Shown: piece by piece, positions 17,652 to 26,759 of the stretch
Position numbering within the stretch: the stretch's first letter is position 1
Layout of the letters: each line of letters opens with the position of its first letter
Assembly (NCBI GenBank): GCA_964562685.1
Contig: CAZLUP010000006.1
Location: 1-64,000 of the forward strand
Direction of reading: 5' to 3'
From: Stanieria sp964562685
GTDB taxonomy: Bacteria > Cyanobacteriota > Cyanobacteriia > Cyanobacteriales > Xenococcaceae
DNA: 64,000 bases
Notes under the pieces: generated by a model
Database searches by the model: none
The model's input: the letters and a program-made list of their open reading frames with translations, nothing else
Told to the model about the DNA's origin: nothing
Made by a program: the position numbers and the translations under genes

Positions 17652-17653
17652 TT

Positions 17654-17869
17654 TTAGGCATCTTCGGGATAAATTGCCAAATAGTCAGCCATTTCGTCAG
17701 GAGAAACAAGCTGTTTTAATCCTTCCTGACGAGAGAGAAGCACGGCTTGAGTGAGTCTTCCTGCTTCCCCATCTCCTAAGTTTGCCTGAGCAATTTCATC
17801 AAAAAAGCGATGATAAATTGTTTCTAATTCGTGATAAAACCTATATCTTAGTTCTTGAGTTTGGCTCAT
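17654..17869 (-). CDS. small acidic soluble protein, unknown
   Basis: A 71-residue protein starting MSQTQELRYRFYHELETIYHRFFDE and ending MADYLAIYPEDA. It is helical by composition, acidic, and lacks cysteines and membrane segments. I do not recognise a named family, although it looks like a conserved cyanobacterial hypothetical. It is tail-to-tail with ribokinase with only 2 bp between stop codons. The upstream DNA contains a small hairpin (17908-17925) that more likely belongs to the end of nadA. Confidence 0.6.
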   Translation of the reverse strand: MSQTQELRYRFYHELETIYHRFFDEIAQANLGDGEAGRLTQAVLLSRQEGLKQLVSPDEMADYLAIYPEDA

Positions 17870-17907
17870 TGTTCACACTATTTTACAATTTTAGATGTTG
17901 TAAAGTG

Positions 17908-17925
17908 CCTCGCCTTTGAGCGAGG
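17908..17925 (-). terminator. hairpin downstream of nadA
   Basis: Arms CCTCGC (17908-17913) and GCGAGG (17920-17925) around a 6-base loop, about 100 bp after the nadA stop on the minus strand. No convincing T-run follows, so the terminator reading is tentative. Confidence 0.35.
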
Positions 17926-18023
17926 GAGCAACTATTAAATAATTTCTCTTGAAATTCTATTTACGTAGATCGAACAGCAAAAACTCAACTAAATATAGAA
18001 AAAATTAATATTTTGGCGAATTG

Positions 18024-18995
18024 TTACGACATTTCCAACATTTTTTGGATTGGTTTTAACGAAGCCAGCCTGATATCCTCTGGGATAATAATTTCTGGGG
18101 TTTTGTTTTTCATTGCCAAATATAACTTTTCTAGAGTATTGAGGCGCATATAAGGGCATTCGTTACAGGCACAATTGTTGTTGATTGCTGGTGCAGGAAT
18201 AAAACGTTTCTGGGGTGCTGCTTTTTCCATTTGATGAATAATGCCTGGTTCAGTGGCAACAATAAATTCTTGATTTTCACTGATTTGACAATATTTTAAT
18301 AAAGCCGTAGTCGAACCAATATAATTAGCGTGACGCAGTACTGGTGGTTCGCATTCAGGATGAGCAATTATTTCTGCTTGGGGGTGTTCTAGTTTTAGTT
18401 GAATAATTTTCTTTTCAGAAAAAGTTTCATGAACAATACAACTACCTTGCCATAAAACCAAATCTCTATTTGTTTGTTCGGCGACATAACGACCTAAATT
18501 TCGGTCTGGGGCAAAGATAATTGGTTGTTCTTGAGGAATTTGCTTGATTATTTTAACTGCATTAGAACTGGTGCAGATAATATCGCTCATTGCTTTAATT
18601 TCGGCAGTACAGTTGATGTAAGAAACTACTAAATGACCGGGATGAGCTTCTTTGAAAGCTTTAAATTCTTGCGGTGGACAACTATCTGCTAGCGAGCAAC
18701 CAGCATTTAAATCTGGTAGTAAAACTAATTTATTGGGATTCAAAATTTTAGCTGTCTCTGCCATAAAATGTACCCCAGCAAAGACAATTACTTCAGCATC
18801 AGTATTGGCTGCTTGTTGCGATAAACCAAGGGAATCGCCAAGATAATCTGCAATATCCTGAATATCTGGTTCTTGATAGTAGTGAGCTAAAATAACAGCA
18901 TTTAATTCTTGTTTTAGTTCATTGATCGCTGCAAATAAATCGTTGGGAATATTATGTAAGTTAGAGTCGGGTTTGGATAACGCAGTTGCGAACAC
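18024..18995 (-). CDS. nadA: quinolinate synthase
   Basis: A 323-residue [4Fe-4S] enzyme that condenses iminoaspartate with dihydroxyacetone phosphate to quinolinate in de novo NAD synthesis. Visible motifs: AVILAHYYQEPDIQDIADYLGDSL near the N-terminus, VFAGVHFMAETAKILNP, the first cluster-ligand region NAGCSLADSCP (about 99-109), VLWQGSCIVHE (second ligand region), AHPECEPPV and the C-terminal CACNECPYMRLNTLEKLYLA carrying the last ligand. Length fits the bacterial family. The nadB and nadC partners are not in the window. The ATG is in a simple context, with 258 bp of shared upstream region with the DUF1995 gene. Confidence 0.95.
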   Translation of the reverse strand: MFATALSKPDSNLHNIPNDLFAAINELKQELNAVILAHYYQEPDIQDIADYLGDSLGLSQQAANTDAEVIVFAGVHFMAETAKILNPNKLVLLPDLNAGCSLADSCPPQEFKAFKEAHPGHLVVSYINCTAEIKAMSDIICTSSNAVKIIKQIPQEQPIIFAPDRNLGRYVAEQTNRDLVLWQGSCIVHETFSEKKIIQLKLEHPQAEIIAHPECEPPVLRHANYIGSTTALLKYCQISENQEFIVATEPGIIHQMEKAAPQKRFIPAPAINNNCACNECPYMRLNTLEKLYLAMKNKTPEIIIPEDIRLASLKPIQKMLEMS

Positions 18996-19253
18996 AGTAG
19001 TTAAGAATCCTTTCTTTAGATTAAGTTTAGTTTTTAATTATAGTTAGTTTTACCAAAAATATTATAGTAGATTTTACCAAAATTTGAAACCATTTCGTTA
19101 GCGCGATTTATTTGTAGATCTTAAAAGCTAAGAGCTACAAACCCTATTTCCCTCGGTTTCATACTTGACAAGATTCCAATGACAAATGACCAATAACTAA
19201 TAACTGATAACCAAGTAAAGTAAAAATGATTTAGATAAACAAAATTTTTAACT

Positions 19254-19997
19254 ATGAATAAGTTTCCTATCTCTTTAGAAGAAGCTGTTAGTCAAGCCAA
19301 AGAAGCCACTTTAGCTGCTCTAGCTGATGGTTACAATCGTGTTCAAGTAGAATTAGTTATTCCCGAAATTACCCTTCAAGCTCAGGCATTAGCTCTAGAG
19401 TTTACAACAATTTTTGCCGAATATGGTTCGGGGTTAAAAGTAATGTTTCCTGATTCAGGGGCAGCAGCTTTAGCCAAAAGGGATTGGGGAGAAGTTCCTT
19501 TTCACGTGACTGATTTGGGTAGCCGTTTTACGGCTGTAGAGACACAAGTAAGCGAACAAGACCAAATTTTTATTGTAGTTGCTCCTGCTGCGATCGAAGT
19601 GGAAAAAGTGGAAAAACTATGTAATGTGGCAGAGGATCGCCCAGTAGTTTTGTTGATTCCCCAATTAGAAGATATTACCTTTGTTGGGATTGGTTATACT
19701 GCTCGTCAATTGAGAGAACGTTTTATTAAAAGTCTTTACTCTTGCTATTATCTTCGTCCTTTGGAAAAAGCTGCGATTTTACGTTGTCATCCCTCTCAAT
19801 GGCAGATTTGGCTAGAACAAGAGGAAGAATATCAACTAGCGATTGAGTTAGCTAATCAACCAATCGGAGAAGATTTAGAACGTTTGTTAATGAAATTAAC
19901 CAATCCTAATCCAGAAAACAAAGATGAGGTTGCTTCACGTCAAAAACCGAGCTTTTTAGGTAATCTGCAAAAGTTTATCAGAACTTTAAGTCAGTAA
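19254..19997 (+). CDS. DUF1995 family protein (LPA3-like)
   Basis: A 247-residue soluble protein starting FPISLEEAVSQAKEATLAALADGYNRVQVELVIPE, the hallmark of DUF1995, a family of cyanobacteria and plastids. The plant relative LPA3 helps assemble photosystem II by assisting CP43 insertion, but cyanobacterial members are not equated with it. Further conserved parts are MFPDSGAAALAKRDWG and IGYTARQLRERFIKSLYSCYYLRPL. The last about 30 residues are a charged tail. A 10-bp inverted repeat follows the stop. It precedes ppa and ndhM in the same direction, but the 240-bp gap suggests a separate promoter for ppa. Confidence 0.85.
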   Translation: MNKFPISLEEAVSQAKEATLAALADGYNRVQVELVIPEITLQAQALALEFTTIFAEYGSGLKVMFPDSGAAALAKRDWGEVPFHVTDLGSRFTAVETQVSEQDQIFIVVAPAAIEVEKVEKLCNVAEDRPVVLLIPQLEDITFVGIGYTARQLRERFIKSLYSCYYLRPLEKAAILRCHPSQWQIWLEQEEEYQLAIELANQPIGEDLERLLMKLTNPNPENKDEVASRQKPSFLGNLQKFIRTLSQ

Positions 19998-20026
19998 AAA
20001 TTAAGTTAGGAAAAAAAATAATAGCC

Positions 20027-20070
20027 AAGCTGAGATGGATTTCAACTAAGATTATTGAATATCTCAGCTT
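20027..20070. terminator. inverted repeat after the DUF1995 gene
   Basis: Perfect 10-bp arms AAGCTGAGAT (20027-20036) and ATCTCAGCTT (20061-20070) separated by 24 bases, 30 bp past the stop codon. No long T-run follows. Probably a transcript end or 3' stabiliser. Confidence 0.5.
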
Positions 20071-20226
20071 CGACAATCTAATTAACATTTAATTTGAGAA
20101 AACTAATTTACTAAAGGTAAAGTTTGGTTAATAATCATCTATTCAGGTAGAATGCTTCATGATGATTAAATACTCACTCATCATCTTTTGGAAATTATTC
20201 CTATTATCAATCAGTAGTTAGCATTC

Positions 20227-20237
20227 GGAGAGACTGC
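20227..20237 (+). promoter_or_regulatory. ribosome binding site deciding the GTG start of ppa
   Basis: GGAGAG at 20227-20232 lies 5 bases before GTG (20238). No ATG is available before the conserved N-terminal residues, so this site supports the GTG start. Confidence 0.7.
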
Positions 20238-20747
20238 GTGGATTTAGCTCTTATTCCTGCTCAACCTAAGCCTGGTTTAATTAATGTTTTAATTGAAATT
20301 CCAGCCCGTAGTAAAAATAAATATGAATTTGATAAGGATATGAACGCTTTTGCTTTAGACCGCGTTCTGTTTTCCTCTGTACAATATCCTTATGATTATG
20401 GTTTTGTGCCTAATACCTTAGCAGATGATGGCGATCCTTTAGATGGAATGGTATTGATGGATCAACCAACTTTCCCTGGATGTGTTATTGCTGCTCGACC
20501 CATTGGTATGTTAGAAATGATTGATGGTGGCGATCGCGATGAAAAAATTCTCTGCGTTCCCGATGCAGATCCTCGTTATCGTAACGTTACTTCTCTCAAG
20601 GATGTTGCGTCTCATCGTTTGGATGAAATTGCCGAATTTTTTAAAACTTATAAAAATTTAGAGAAAAAAGTCACCCAAATTCTTGGTTGGCAGGATGTAG
20701 ATCAAGTTAAACCTTTGGTAGAAAAGTGCATTCAGGCTTATAAATAG
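20238..20747 (+). CDS. ppa: inorganic pyrophosphatase (family I)
   Basis: A 169-residue soluble enzyme hydrolysing pyrophosphate to phosphate, which drives biosynthetic reactions forward. Family I signatures are complete: EIPARSKNKYEFDK (substrate-binding Lys/Glu), VQYPYDYGFVPNT, the metal-binding DDGDPLDGMVL, GGDRDEKILCVPDADPRY and a C-terminal WQDVDQVKPLVEKCIQAYK. Translation starts at GTG with a good Shine-Dalgarno. ndhM follows 72 bp downstream on the same strand and may be co-transcribed. Confidence 0.95.
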   Translation: MDLALIPAQPKPGLINVLIEIPARSKNKYEFDKDMNAFALDRVLFSSVQYPYDYGFVPNTLADDGDPLDGMVLMDQPTFPGCVIAARPIGMLEMIDGGDRDEKILCVPDADPRYRNVTSLKDVASHRLDEIAEFFKTYKNLEKKVTQILGWQDVDQVKPLVEKCIQAYK

Positions 20748-20819
20748 TTTAAAGTGACAAAATATGGGTTGGGTAATTACCCAGCCTAATTAATTTAATT
20801 TTTTTCTTTTAAAAAAACT

Positions 20820-21176
20820 ATGCTCGTTAAATCTACTACCCGCCACGTTCGGATTTACACTGCCGAAGTAAACAATAACGAATTAGTTCCTAGTGATAAA
20901 GTTCTTACTCTCGATATCGATCCCGATAATGAATTTAACTGGGAGGATGATGTTTTACAGAAGGTTTATCGCAAGTTTGATGATTTAGTTGAAGCAAATA
21001 GTGGTCAAGAATTGAGTGAATATAATCTGCGCCTGATTGGTTCTGATTTAGAGCATTTTATTCGTTCTTTGCTGCAAAAAGGCGAAATTACTTATAATTT
21101 GGGCAATCGCGTACGTAATTATAGTATGGGCTTACCCAAATTAGACAGTCCTGAAACAGAAGGGAAATATCGTTAA
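20820..21176 (+). CDS. ndhM: NDH-1 subunit M
   Basis: A 118-residue peripheral subunit of the photosynthetic NDH-1 (NAD(P)H dehydrogenase-like, ferredoxin-using) complex on the thylakoid membrane. The sequence MLVKSTTRHVRIYTAEVNNNELVPSDKVLTLD, with NLRLIGSDLEHFIRSLLQKGEI and the end YNLGNRVRNYSMGLPKL, is characteristic. NdhM exists only in oxygenic phototrophs and belongs to the oxygenic-phototroph-specific part of the complex. Its length is normal. It follows ppa at 72 bp and is convergent with rps1B. Confidence 0.93.
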   Translation: MLVKSTTRHVRIYTAEVNNNELVPSDKVLTLDIDPDNEFNWEDDVLQKVYRKFDDLVEANSGQELSEYNLRLIGSDLEHFIRSLLQKGEITYNLGNRVRNYSMGLPKLDSPETEGKYR

Positions 21177-21284
21177 AATTCGAGTGCAACAAGTATAACA
21201 GGTGCAGAGGAGCAAGGGTGCAGAGGTGATTTGATTAATAATCATACTAGGTTTCTCCTTTTCTCCCTCTCTCCCCATCTCCTA

Positions 21285-22172
21285 TTACTGGGATTGTTCT
21301 TTGGCTTTCTGCCAGCGTTCCTCCGCAGTTGCCATAACTTGGTCTAAATGTTCGACGATTTCGCCTGGATACTCTTCTAAAACTTTAATTGAGAGAGATA
21401 AACGATTTTTGTATTCGTCTACTTCTGCAATAACAACTTTGATGATTTGACCGATTTTAAAGATTGTATTTAAAGAATCGATATGAGTGTTACTAACTTC
21501 TTTGATATGAAGTAAACCAGTTGCACCATCAAGATCGACAAAAACACCATAGGGTTTGATGCTGACGATTTTGCCTTCCATCAAAGTTCCTTGTTCAACT
21601 TTAGCCATTGCTTTGGCTTGAATTGCACCACGTTGAGAAAGTACTAGTTTTTTGTCGTCGGGATTGACTTCTAAAAAAGTAGCGGTAAGCAGTTGCCCGA
21701 TTAAACTCTCCAGATTATCTCTTTGTTCTAAGTGCGATCGCGGAATAAATCCTCTTAATCCTTCGATTTCTCCTGTTACTCCTCCTTTATTGACTCCAGT
21801 AATCCTAATCTGGACTGATTTACCGCTTTCGGCTATTTCCGCCACATTATCCCAGGCAGCTTGCAGTTGCAGTTGACGGCGTGACAGAGTAACTTGCCCT
21901 TCATCATTTTGTTCTCTAATAATCAAAAATTCTAATTCTTGATTGAGAGGTAAAACTTCGGCTAAATTGTCAATTGTTCCCAAAGCAGCTTCTCTGGCAG
22001 GAACAAAAGCTGGAGATTTCCCGCCAATATCTACATAAGCCCCTTCTGACTCGTATTGAACGACTGTTCCTTTAATGACTTTTCCTTTGCTAAATTCATA
22101 ATCGAATTGTTCTAAAGCTTTAGCAAAATCATCCATTGAAAAGGATTGTTTAGTGGAGATTGAATCGCTCAT
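21285..22172 (-). CDS. rps1B: 30S ribosomal protein S1 homologue B (three S1 domains)
   Basis: A 295-residue RNA-binding protein with three S1/OB-fold repeats at about 30-100 (GKVIKGTVVQYESEGAYVDIGGKSPAFVP), 117-182 (GEIEGLRGFIPRSHL) and 196-268 (GTLMEGKIVSIKPYGVFVDLDGATGLLHIKEVS). The length and three-domain form match the short second S1 of cyanobacteria (Rps1B/Nbp1), not the longer bona fide Rps1A. Reported roles of this type are RNA binding and Shine-Dalgarno-independent translation start. The conserved FSMDDFAKALEQFDYEF precedes the first domain. A dienelactone hydrolase gene lies 35 bp upstream on the same strand and may be in the same transcript. Confidence 0.85.
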   Translation of the reverse strand: MSDSISTKQSFSMDDFAKALEQFDYEFSKGKVIKGTVVQYESEGAYVDIGGKSPAFVPAREAALGTIDNLAEVLPLNQELEFLIIREQNDEGQVTLSRRQLQLQAAWDNVAEIAESGKSVQIRITGVNKGGVTGEIEGLRGFIPRSHLEQRDNLESLIGQLLTATFLEVNPDDKKLVLSQRGAIQAKAMAKVEQGTLMEGKIVSIKPYGVFVDLDGATGLLHIKEVSNTHIDSLNTIFKIGQIIKVVIAEVDEYKNRLSLSIKVLEEYPGEIVEHLDQVMATAEERWQKAKEQSQ

Positions 22173-22207
22173 GGCAATATTTTTGATCTGATGTGATAAA
22201 TTATTTT

Positions 22208-22954
22208 TTATTTGAGAATTTGGCTAAACAAGTCTAGCACTTTCTGCCACGCAGATTGGGCAGCTTCAGGGTTATAACTACTACGCTGATCGCATAAAAA
22301 ACCGTGAGTTGCGCCTTCGTAACGAAAAACTTGATGAGGAATTTGGTTTTTGTTCAATTCCACTTCTATTTCATCTACTTGTTCGTTAGGAATTAACGGA
22401 TCTTCGGTGCCAAAGAAAGTATAGATTGTTCCTTTGATATCTTTGGTTCGAGTAATAGTTGGTTCGCCACCACCAGGGCAAGAGTTAGTAATTCCTGCAC
22501 CATAAAAAGATGCTGTTACTTTAATATCTTCTAGGGTAGCAACTAAATAAGCTACGTGACCGCCAAAACAAAAACCAATCGTTCCTACTCCGCCTGGTTT
22601 AACTTGGGGCAAAGTATAAAGATAATCAATAGTTGCTTGAATATCACTAATTAATTCTTTTGCTGTGGTTTGTTCTTTATATTTTCTGCCTAGTTGCATA
22701 TCTTCGTCACTATAACCTACTTCAAAACCAGGTGCTTGACGCTGATAAATAGCAGGTGCGATCGCAACATAACCAGATTTGGCTAATCTTTCAGTAATGT
22801 CTCGAATATGGGAGTTAACACCAAAAATTTCTTGTATTACCACTATCCCTGGATATTTTGTTTCTGTTTCAGTGGGAGTAGCTAAATAAGCATCAATTTT
22901 TAAATCGCCATTGACAATTTGTACGTTAGCGGTAGCAATTTCCAATGCTGTCAT
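22208..22954 (-). CDS. dienelactone hydrolase family protein
   Basis: A 248-residue alpha/beta hydrolase. The nucleophile elbow GFCFGGHVAYL (about 127-137) with Cys in place of Ser, the acid region YTFFGTEDPLIPNEQ (about 180-195) and ATHGFLCDQ (about 220) with the catalytic His form the Cys-His-Asp triad of dienelactone hydrolases. PGIVVIQEIFGVN supplies the usual N-terminal Glu. The original enzyme opens dienelactone during chloroaromatic breakdown, but cyanobacterial members have no proven substrate. It lies just upstream of rps1B on the same strand. 535 bp of gene-free DNA lie upstream. Confidence 0.85.
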   Translation of the reverse strand: MTALEIATANVQIVNGDLKIDAYLATPTETETKYPGIVVIQEIFGVNSHIRDITERLAKSGYVAIAPAIYQRQAPGFEVGYSDEDMQLGRKYKEQTTAKELISDIQATIDYLYTLPQVKPGGVGTIGFCFGGHVAYLVATLEDIKVTASFYGAGITNSCPGGGEPTITRTKDIKGTIYTFFGTEDPLIPNEQVDEIEVELNKNQIPHQVFRYEGATHGFLCDQRSSYNPEAAQSAWQKVLDLFSQILK

Positions 22955-23489
22955 TTATCTTTACTTGATTTTTGTTTCTATTGTGTAAATTCTAAGGCGA
23001 TTAGATAGGTTTCAGTCCGAAAAATTTATTGCCCTAAAAGTAATATGTTTGTAGTAAAAATTACTATATTTACCTATGAGCAACCTATGCATTCAAACAT
23101 CCCAGAGCTAAGTTAGCAACAGCGTTAAATCTTGGTAATCCCAATTTTAGATTGTGATTGATAAAGTTTTTCTAAGATAGAAAAGTTAATTAGATATAGA
23201 ATATTGATTATATATCTGTATTCCTTGCTAGTTGAAAACTGTTAATTAACTAAACTTCATTAAATACAGTAAACCCAGTCAAGGAAGCATCTATTTTTAC
23301 TCTCGCTCAATTGGACTAAGAAAAATACAATTCTAAATTTTCTTGAAATTGTAGTTAATTGACCTGGAGTTATTACATAATTTCAAGTCACAATGAGTCA
23401 TTTTTTGATTTATTAAAGTGTAAACTTAATTTGTTGTTTAAAAATCAAAATTTAACTTAATTTAGTTAGTAATATTTAGGTTATAGCTA
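22955..23489. other. gene-free divergent region before the SNF2 gene
   Basis: 535 bp, AT-rich, with no reading frame above about 20 codons and no strong hairpin seen. It separates the dienelactone hydrolase gene (minus) from the SNF2 ATPase gene (plus). Confidence 0.5.
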
Positions 23490-26400
23490 ATGTCAATTCT
23501 TCATGGTAGTTGGATTTTACAGTCAGAGCAAAACTATTTTTTTATTTGGGGAGAAGCTTGGCGTTCTTTAGTTAATGTAGAATTTACTACCCAGGATGAA
23601 AGTTTAATTAATCCTTTTTGTTTATCATCAGAACAGATAGTTAGTTTATTAAATAATAATAATTTAAAGCTAGATAAAATTTTAGATCGAAAAATCCAAC
23701 TAACTAATAGATGGCTTAGACAAACAATAACTATTCCAAGTATTATTGATTTTAAAAATAAAACTATTCAACCAATATTTTCGGAAAATCTTTCAACAGA
23801 AACAACAGCTTTAGAATTATACTCCTGGACAGTTGAAGGATTTTATCTAACTGCAACAGAAACCATTGATTTTTTACAAGCCTTACCTCTTAATCAAGAT
23901 AATAATTTTTTAGGAGGAGAATTAAAATTTTGGTCACAAGTATATCGTTGGATTCTCGATCTTATTGTCAGACGCAAGTTTTTACCAGGTATTCATCGCA
24001 CAACAACGGAAAAAATTCAAGGCAATTGGCAACCTCTATTAGATAGTATTGTTGACCAAGCAAGGTTTGCTAAATTTAGTCAATTAATGCCTCCTGCTTG
24101 TCTTAATTATCAAGTTGAGCAAGAAAATTTAACCTCTCAAAAATTATTATTAAATTTTTTAACTAATATCCTTGATGCTAAGTTACGTAATTGGATTGAT
24201 TATAATTTTAGTTCGACCAAAACTTTAACTATTCAACCGTATTTACTTTCGCTTGCGGAATCAGACTCTACCTTAGATACCGAGCTTAAAAATATTAATC
24301 GTCTCGAAAATGCTTTATATAATTGGACATTACCAATTCAAGAATATTTAGTAACTCCAGAAAATAAAAATTTAGGACAAAATCAATATCATGTTTGTTT
24401 TGCTCTTCAACCACCTACCCAAAATAGTAAAAATGGGGAACAAAATGATTGGCAATTAAAATACTATCTTCAAGCGTTAGATAACCCAAACTTTATTATT
24501 AATGCCGAAACAATTTGGCAACATGATACTGAAATTTTATCTTATCAAGGAAGGACTATTCCCAGACCCCAAGAAATTTTTCTCAAGGGATTAGGATTAG
24601 CAAGCAGAATTTATCAACCAATTGCTGATAGTTTACAAACAAGTACTCCTCAACAATGTGACTTAAATCCGATTCAAGTTTATGAATTTTTGCGCTCAAT
24701 TGCTTGGCAATTCCAAGATAATGGTTTAGGAGTAATTTTACCTCCTGGTTTAACTCCTGGTGAAAATGAACAAAGATTAGGTGTTCAAATTACTGCTGAA
24801 GTTGCTCAGAAAAAAGGTGAACGTTTAAATTTACAAAGTTTGCTTAAATATAAGTTAGAAATTTCTGTTGGTAATCAAACAGTTTCTAAACCAGAATTTG
24901 AAAAATTATTAGCTCAAAAATCTCCTGTAGTAGAAATTAATGGACAGTGGTTAGCCTTGCAACCTGCCGATGTTAAAGCAGCACAAGCTGTCTTGAATCA
25001 GGCTAATGAAGCAATGAATTTATCTGTAGAAGATGCACTACGTTTGTCTACGGGGGATACTAAAACTTTAGCCAAATTACCAGTAGTTAGTTTTAAAGCA
25101 ACAGGTGTTTTAGAAGAGTTAATTAATAATTTAACGGATAACAAATCGGTCGAACCGATTACTAATATTCCAGGATTTGTTGGTGAATTACGTCCGTATC
25201 AAGCTAGAGGAGTTGGTTGGTTAGCCTTCTTAGAAAAATGGGGTTTGGGTGCTTGTCTAGCAGACGATATGGGGTTAGGAAAAACACCGCAACTAATTGG
25301 ATTTGTTCTTCATTTAAAAGAAAACTATGATTTAAAACAGCCAGTTTTAGTGATCTGTCCTACTTCAGTTTTAAATAATTGGGAGAGAGAAGTTAAAAAA
25401 TTTGCGCCTACTTTATCAACTTTAGTTCATCATGGCGACAATCGTAGTAAGGGCAAAACCTTTGCCAAAGAAGTTAACAACAAACAGTTAGTAATTACTA
25501 GCTATTCTTTAGTTCATCGCGATTTAGAAACTCTTAAAAATATTGAATGGGAAGGAATCGTTTTAGACGAAGCTCAAAATATTAAAAATTCTTCAGCCAA
25601 ACAATCTCAAGCAGTAAGACAATTATCAGCCAAGTTTAGGATCGCTTTAACTGGAACTCCTGTAGAAAATCGCTTGTCAGAATTATGGTCAATTTTAGAT
25701 TTTCTCAATCCAAGTTTTTTAGGAACAAAGGCATTTTTTCAAAAAAGATTTGCTATTCCGATTGAAAAATATGGTGACAGAGATTCTTTAAAAATCCTCC
25801 GTTCTTTAGTACAACCTTTTATCCTACGTCGCCTTAAAACTGACAAAGAAATTATTCAAGATTTACCAGAGAAACAAGAAATGAATGTTTTCTGTGGCTT
25901 ATCTAGTGAACAGGCACAACTCTATCAACAAATAGCAGGAGAATCTTTGGCACAAATTGAATCTTCCGAAGGGATTAAACGCCGAGGATTAATTTTAACT
26001 TTACTATTGAGATTAAAGCAATTGTGTAATCATCCAGAATTATTAACTGCTAAAAATACTTCAATTAATCCCACTCAAAATCTTAATCAATTTGGCAAAC
26101 GTTCTGGTAAATTATTGCGTTTAGAAGAAATGTTAGAAGAATTAATTGATGAAGGCGATCGCGCTTTGATTTTTACCCAGTTTTCTGAGTGGGGTAAATT
26201 ATTACAACCTTATTTAGAAACCAAATTTAAAGGAGAAGTTTTATTCCTTTATGGTGCTACTCGTCGTCAACAAAGACAAGAAATGATCGACCGTTTTCAA
26301 AACGATCCTAATGGTCCACAAATTTTTATTTTATCTCTTAAAGCTGGAGGAACAGGATTAAATTTAACTAGAGCAAATCACGTTTTTCATGTTGATAGAT

Positions 26401-26651
26401 GGTGGAATCCTGCGGTAGAAAATCAAGCTACAGATCGCGCTTTTCGGATTGGTCAAAAACGAAATGTTCAAGTACACAAATTTATTTCTACTGGAACATT
26501 AGAAGAGAAAATTAATGACATTATTGAAAGTAAAAAAGAACTTGCTGAACAAACAGTAGATGCAGGAGAAAACTGGTTAACAGAATTAGATACTAATCAA
26601 TTGCGAAATCTTTTATTATTAGACCGCGATAGTATCATTGATGAAGAATAA
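23490..26651 (+). CDS. SNF2-family DNA-dependent ATPase (DEAD/DEAH helicase-like)
   Basis: A 1053-residue protein. The first about 370 residues are specific to cyanobacterial members. A DUF3670 (SNF2-associated) region follows at about 375-510, then the SNF2 motor: Walker A in DDMGLGKTPQLIGF (about 590-603), ICPTSVLNNWEREVKKF, motif II DEAQ in IVLDEAQNIKN (about 692), LTGTPVENRLSELWSILDFLNP, and the C-terminal helicase lobe with LKAGGTGLNLTRANHVFHVDRWWNP and RAFRIGQKRNVQVHKF (about 949-1000). Such proteins translocate on double-stranded DNA and remodel protein-DNA complexes. In Walker A the usual Ile after GKT is Pro. It is a single gene. Confidence 0.9.
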   Translation: MSILHGSWILQSEQNYFFIWGEAWRSLVNVEFTTQDESLINPFCLSSEQIVSLLNNNNLKLDKILDRKIQLTNRWLRQTITIPSIIDFKNKTIQPIFSENLSTETTALELYSWTVEGFYLTATETIDFLQALPLNQDNNFLGGELKFWSQVYRWILDLIVRRKFLPGIHRTTTEKIQGNWQPLLDSIVDQARFAKFSQLMPPACLNYQVEQENLTSQKLLLNFLTNILDAKLRNWIDYNFSSTKTLTIQPYLLSLAESDSTLDTELKNINRLENALYNWTLPIQEYLVTPENKNLGQNQYHVCFALQPPTQNSKNGEQNDWQLKYYLQALDNPNFIINAETIWQHDTEILSYQGRTIPRPQEIFLKGLGLASRIYQPIADSLQTSTPQQCDLNPIQVYEFLRSIAWQFQDNGLGVILPPGLTPGENEQRLGVQITAEVAQKKGERLNLQSLLKYKLEISVGNQTVSKPEFEKLLAQKSPVVEINGQWLALQPADVKAAQAVLNQANEAMNLSVEDALRLSTGDTKTLAKLPVVSFKATGVLEELINNLTDNKSVEPITNIPGFVGELRPYQARGVGWLAFLEKWGLGACLADDMGLGKTPQLIGFVLHLKENYDLKQPVLVICPTSVLNNWEREVKKFAPTLSTLVHHGDNRSKGKTFAKEVNNKQLVITSYSLVHRDLETLKNIEWEGIVLDEAQNIKNSSAKQSQAVRQLSAKFRIALTGTPVENRLSELWSILDFLNPSFLGTKAFFQKRFAIPIEKYGDRDSLKILRSLVQPFILRRLKTDKEIIQDLPEKQEMNVFCGLSSEQAQLYQQIAGESLAQIESSEGIKRRGLILTLLLRLKQLCNHPELLTAKNTSINPTQNLNQFGKRSGKLLRLEEMLEELIDEGDRALIFTQFSEWGKLLQPYLETKFKGEVLFLYGATRRQQRQEMIDRFQNDPNGPQIFILSLKAGGTGLNLTRANHVFHVDRWWNPAVENQATDRAFRIGQKRNVQVHKFISTGTLEEKINDIIESKKELAEQTVDAGENWLTELDTNQLRNLLLLDRDSIIDEE

Positions 26652-26688
26652 AATTGTTTAATTTTTTTAATTACAAAAAATTAATAAA

Positions 26689-26714
26689 AGAGTATGAACT
26701 ATTGCCCATACTCT
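26689..26714. terminator. hairpin between SNF2 and RTX genes
   Basis: Perfect arms AGAGTATG (26689-26696) and CATACTCT (26707-26714) with a 10-base loop, between two convergent genes and in AT-rich flanks. A likely two-way terminator. Confidence 0.55.
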
Positions 26715-26759
26715 CAAAATATTTTGTTAATCAAGACTAGTTGATATCAAACAGATTAT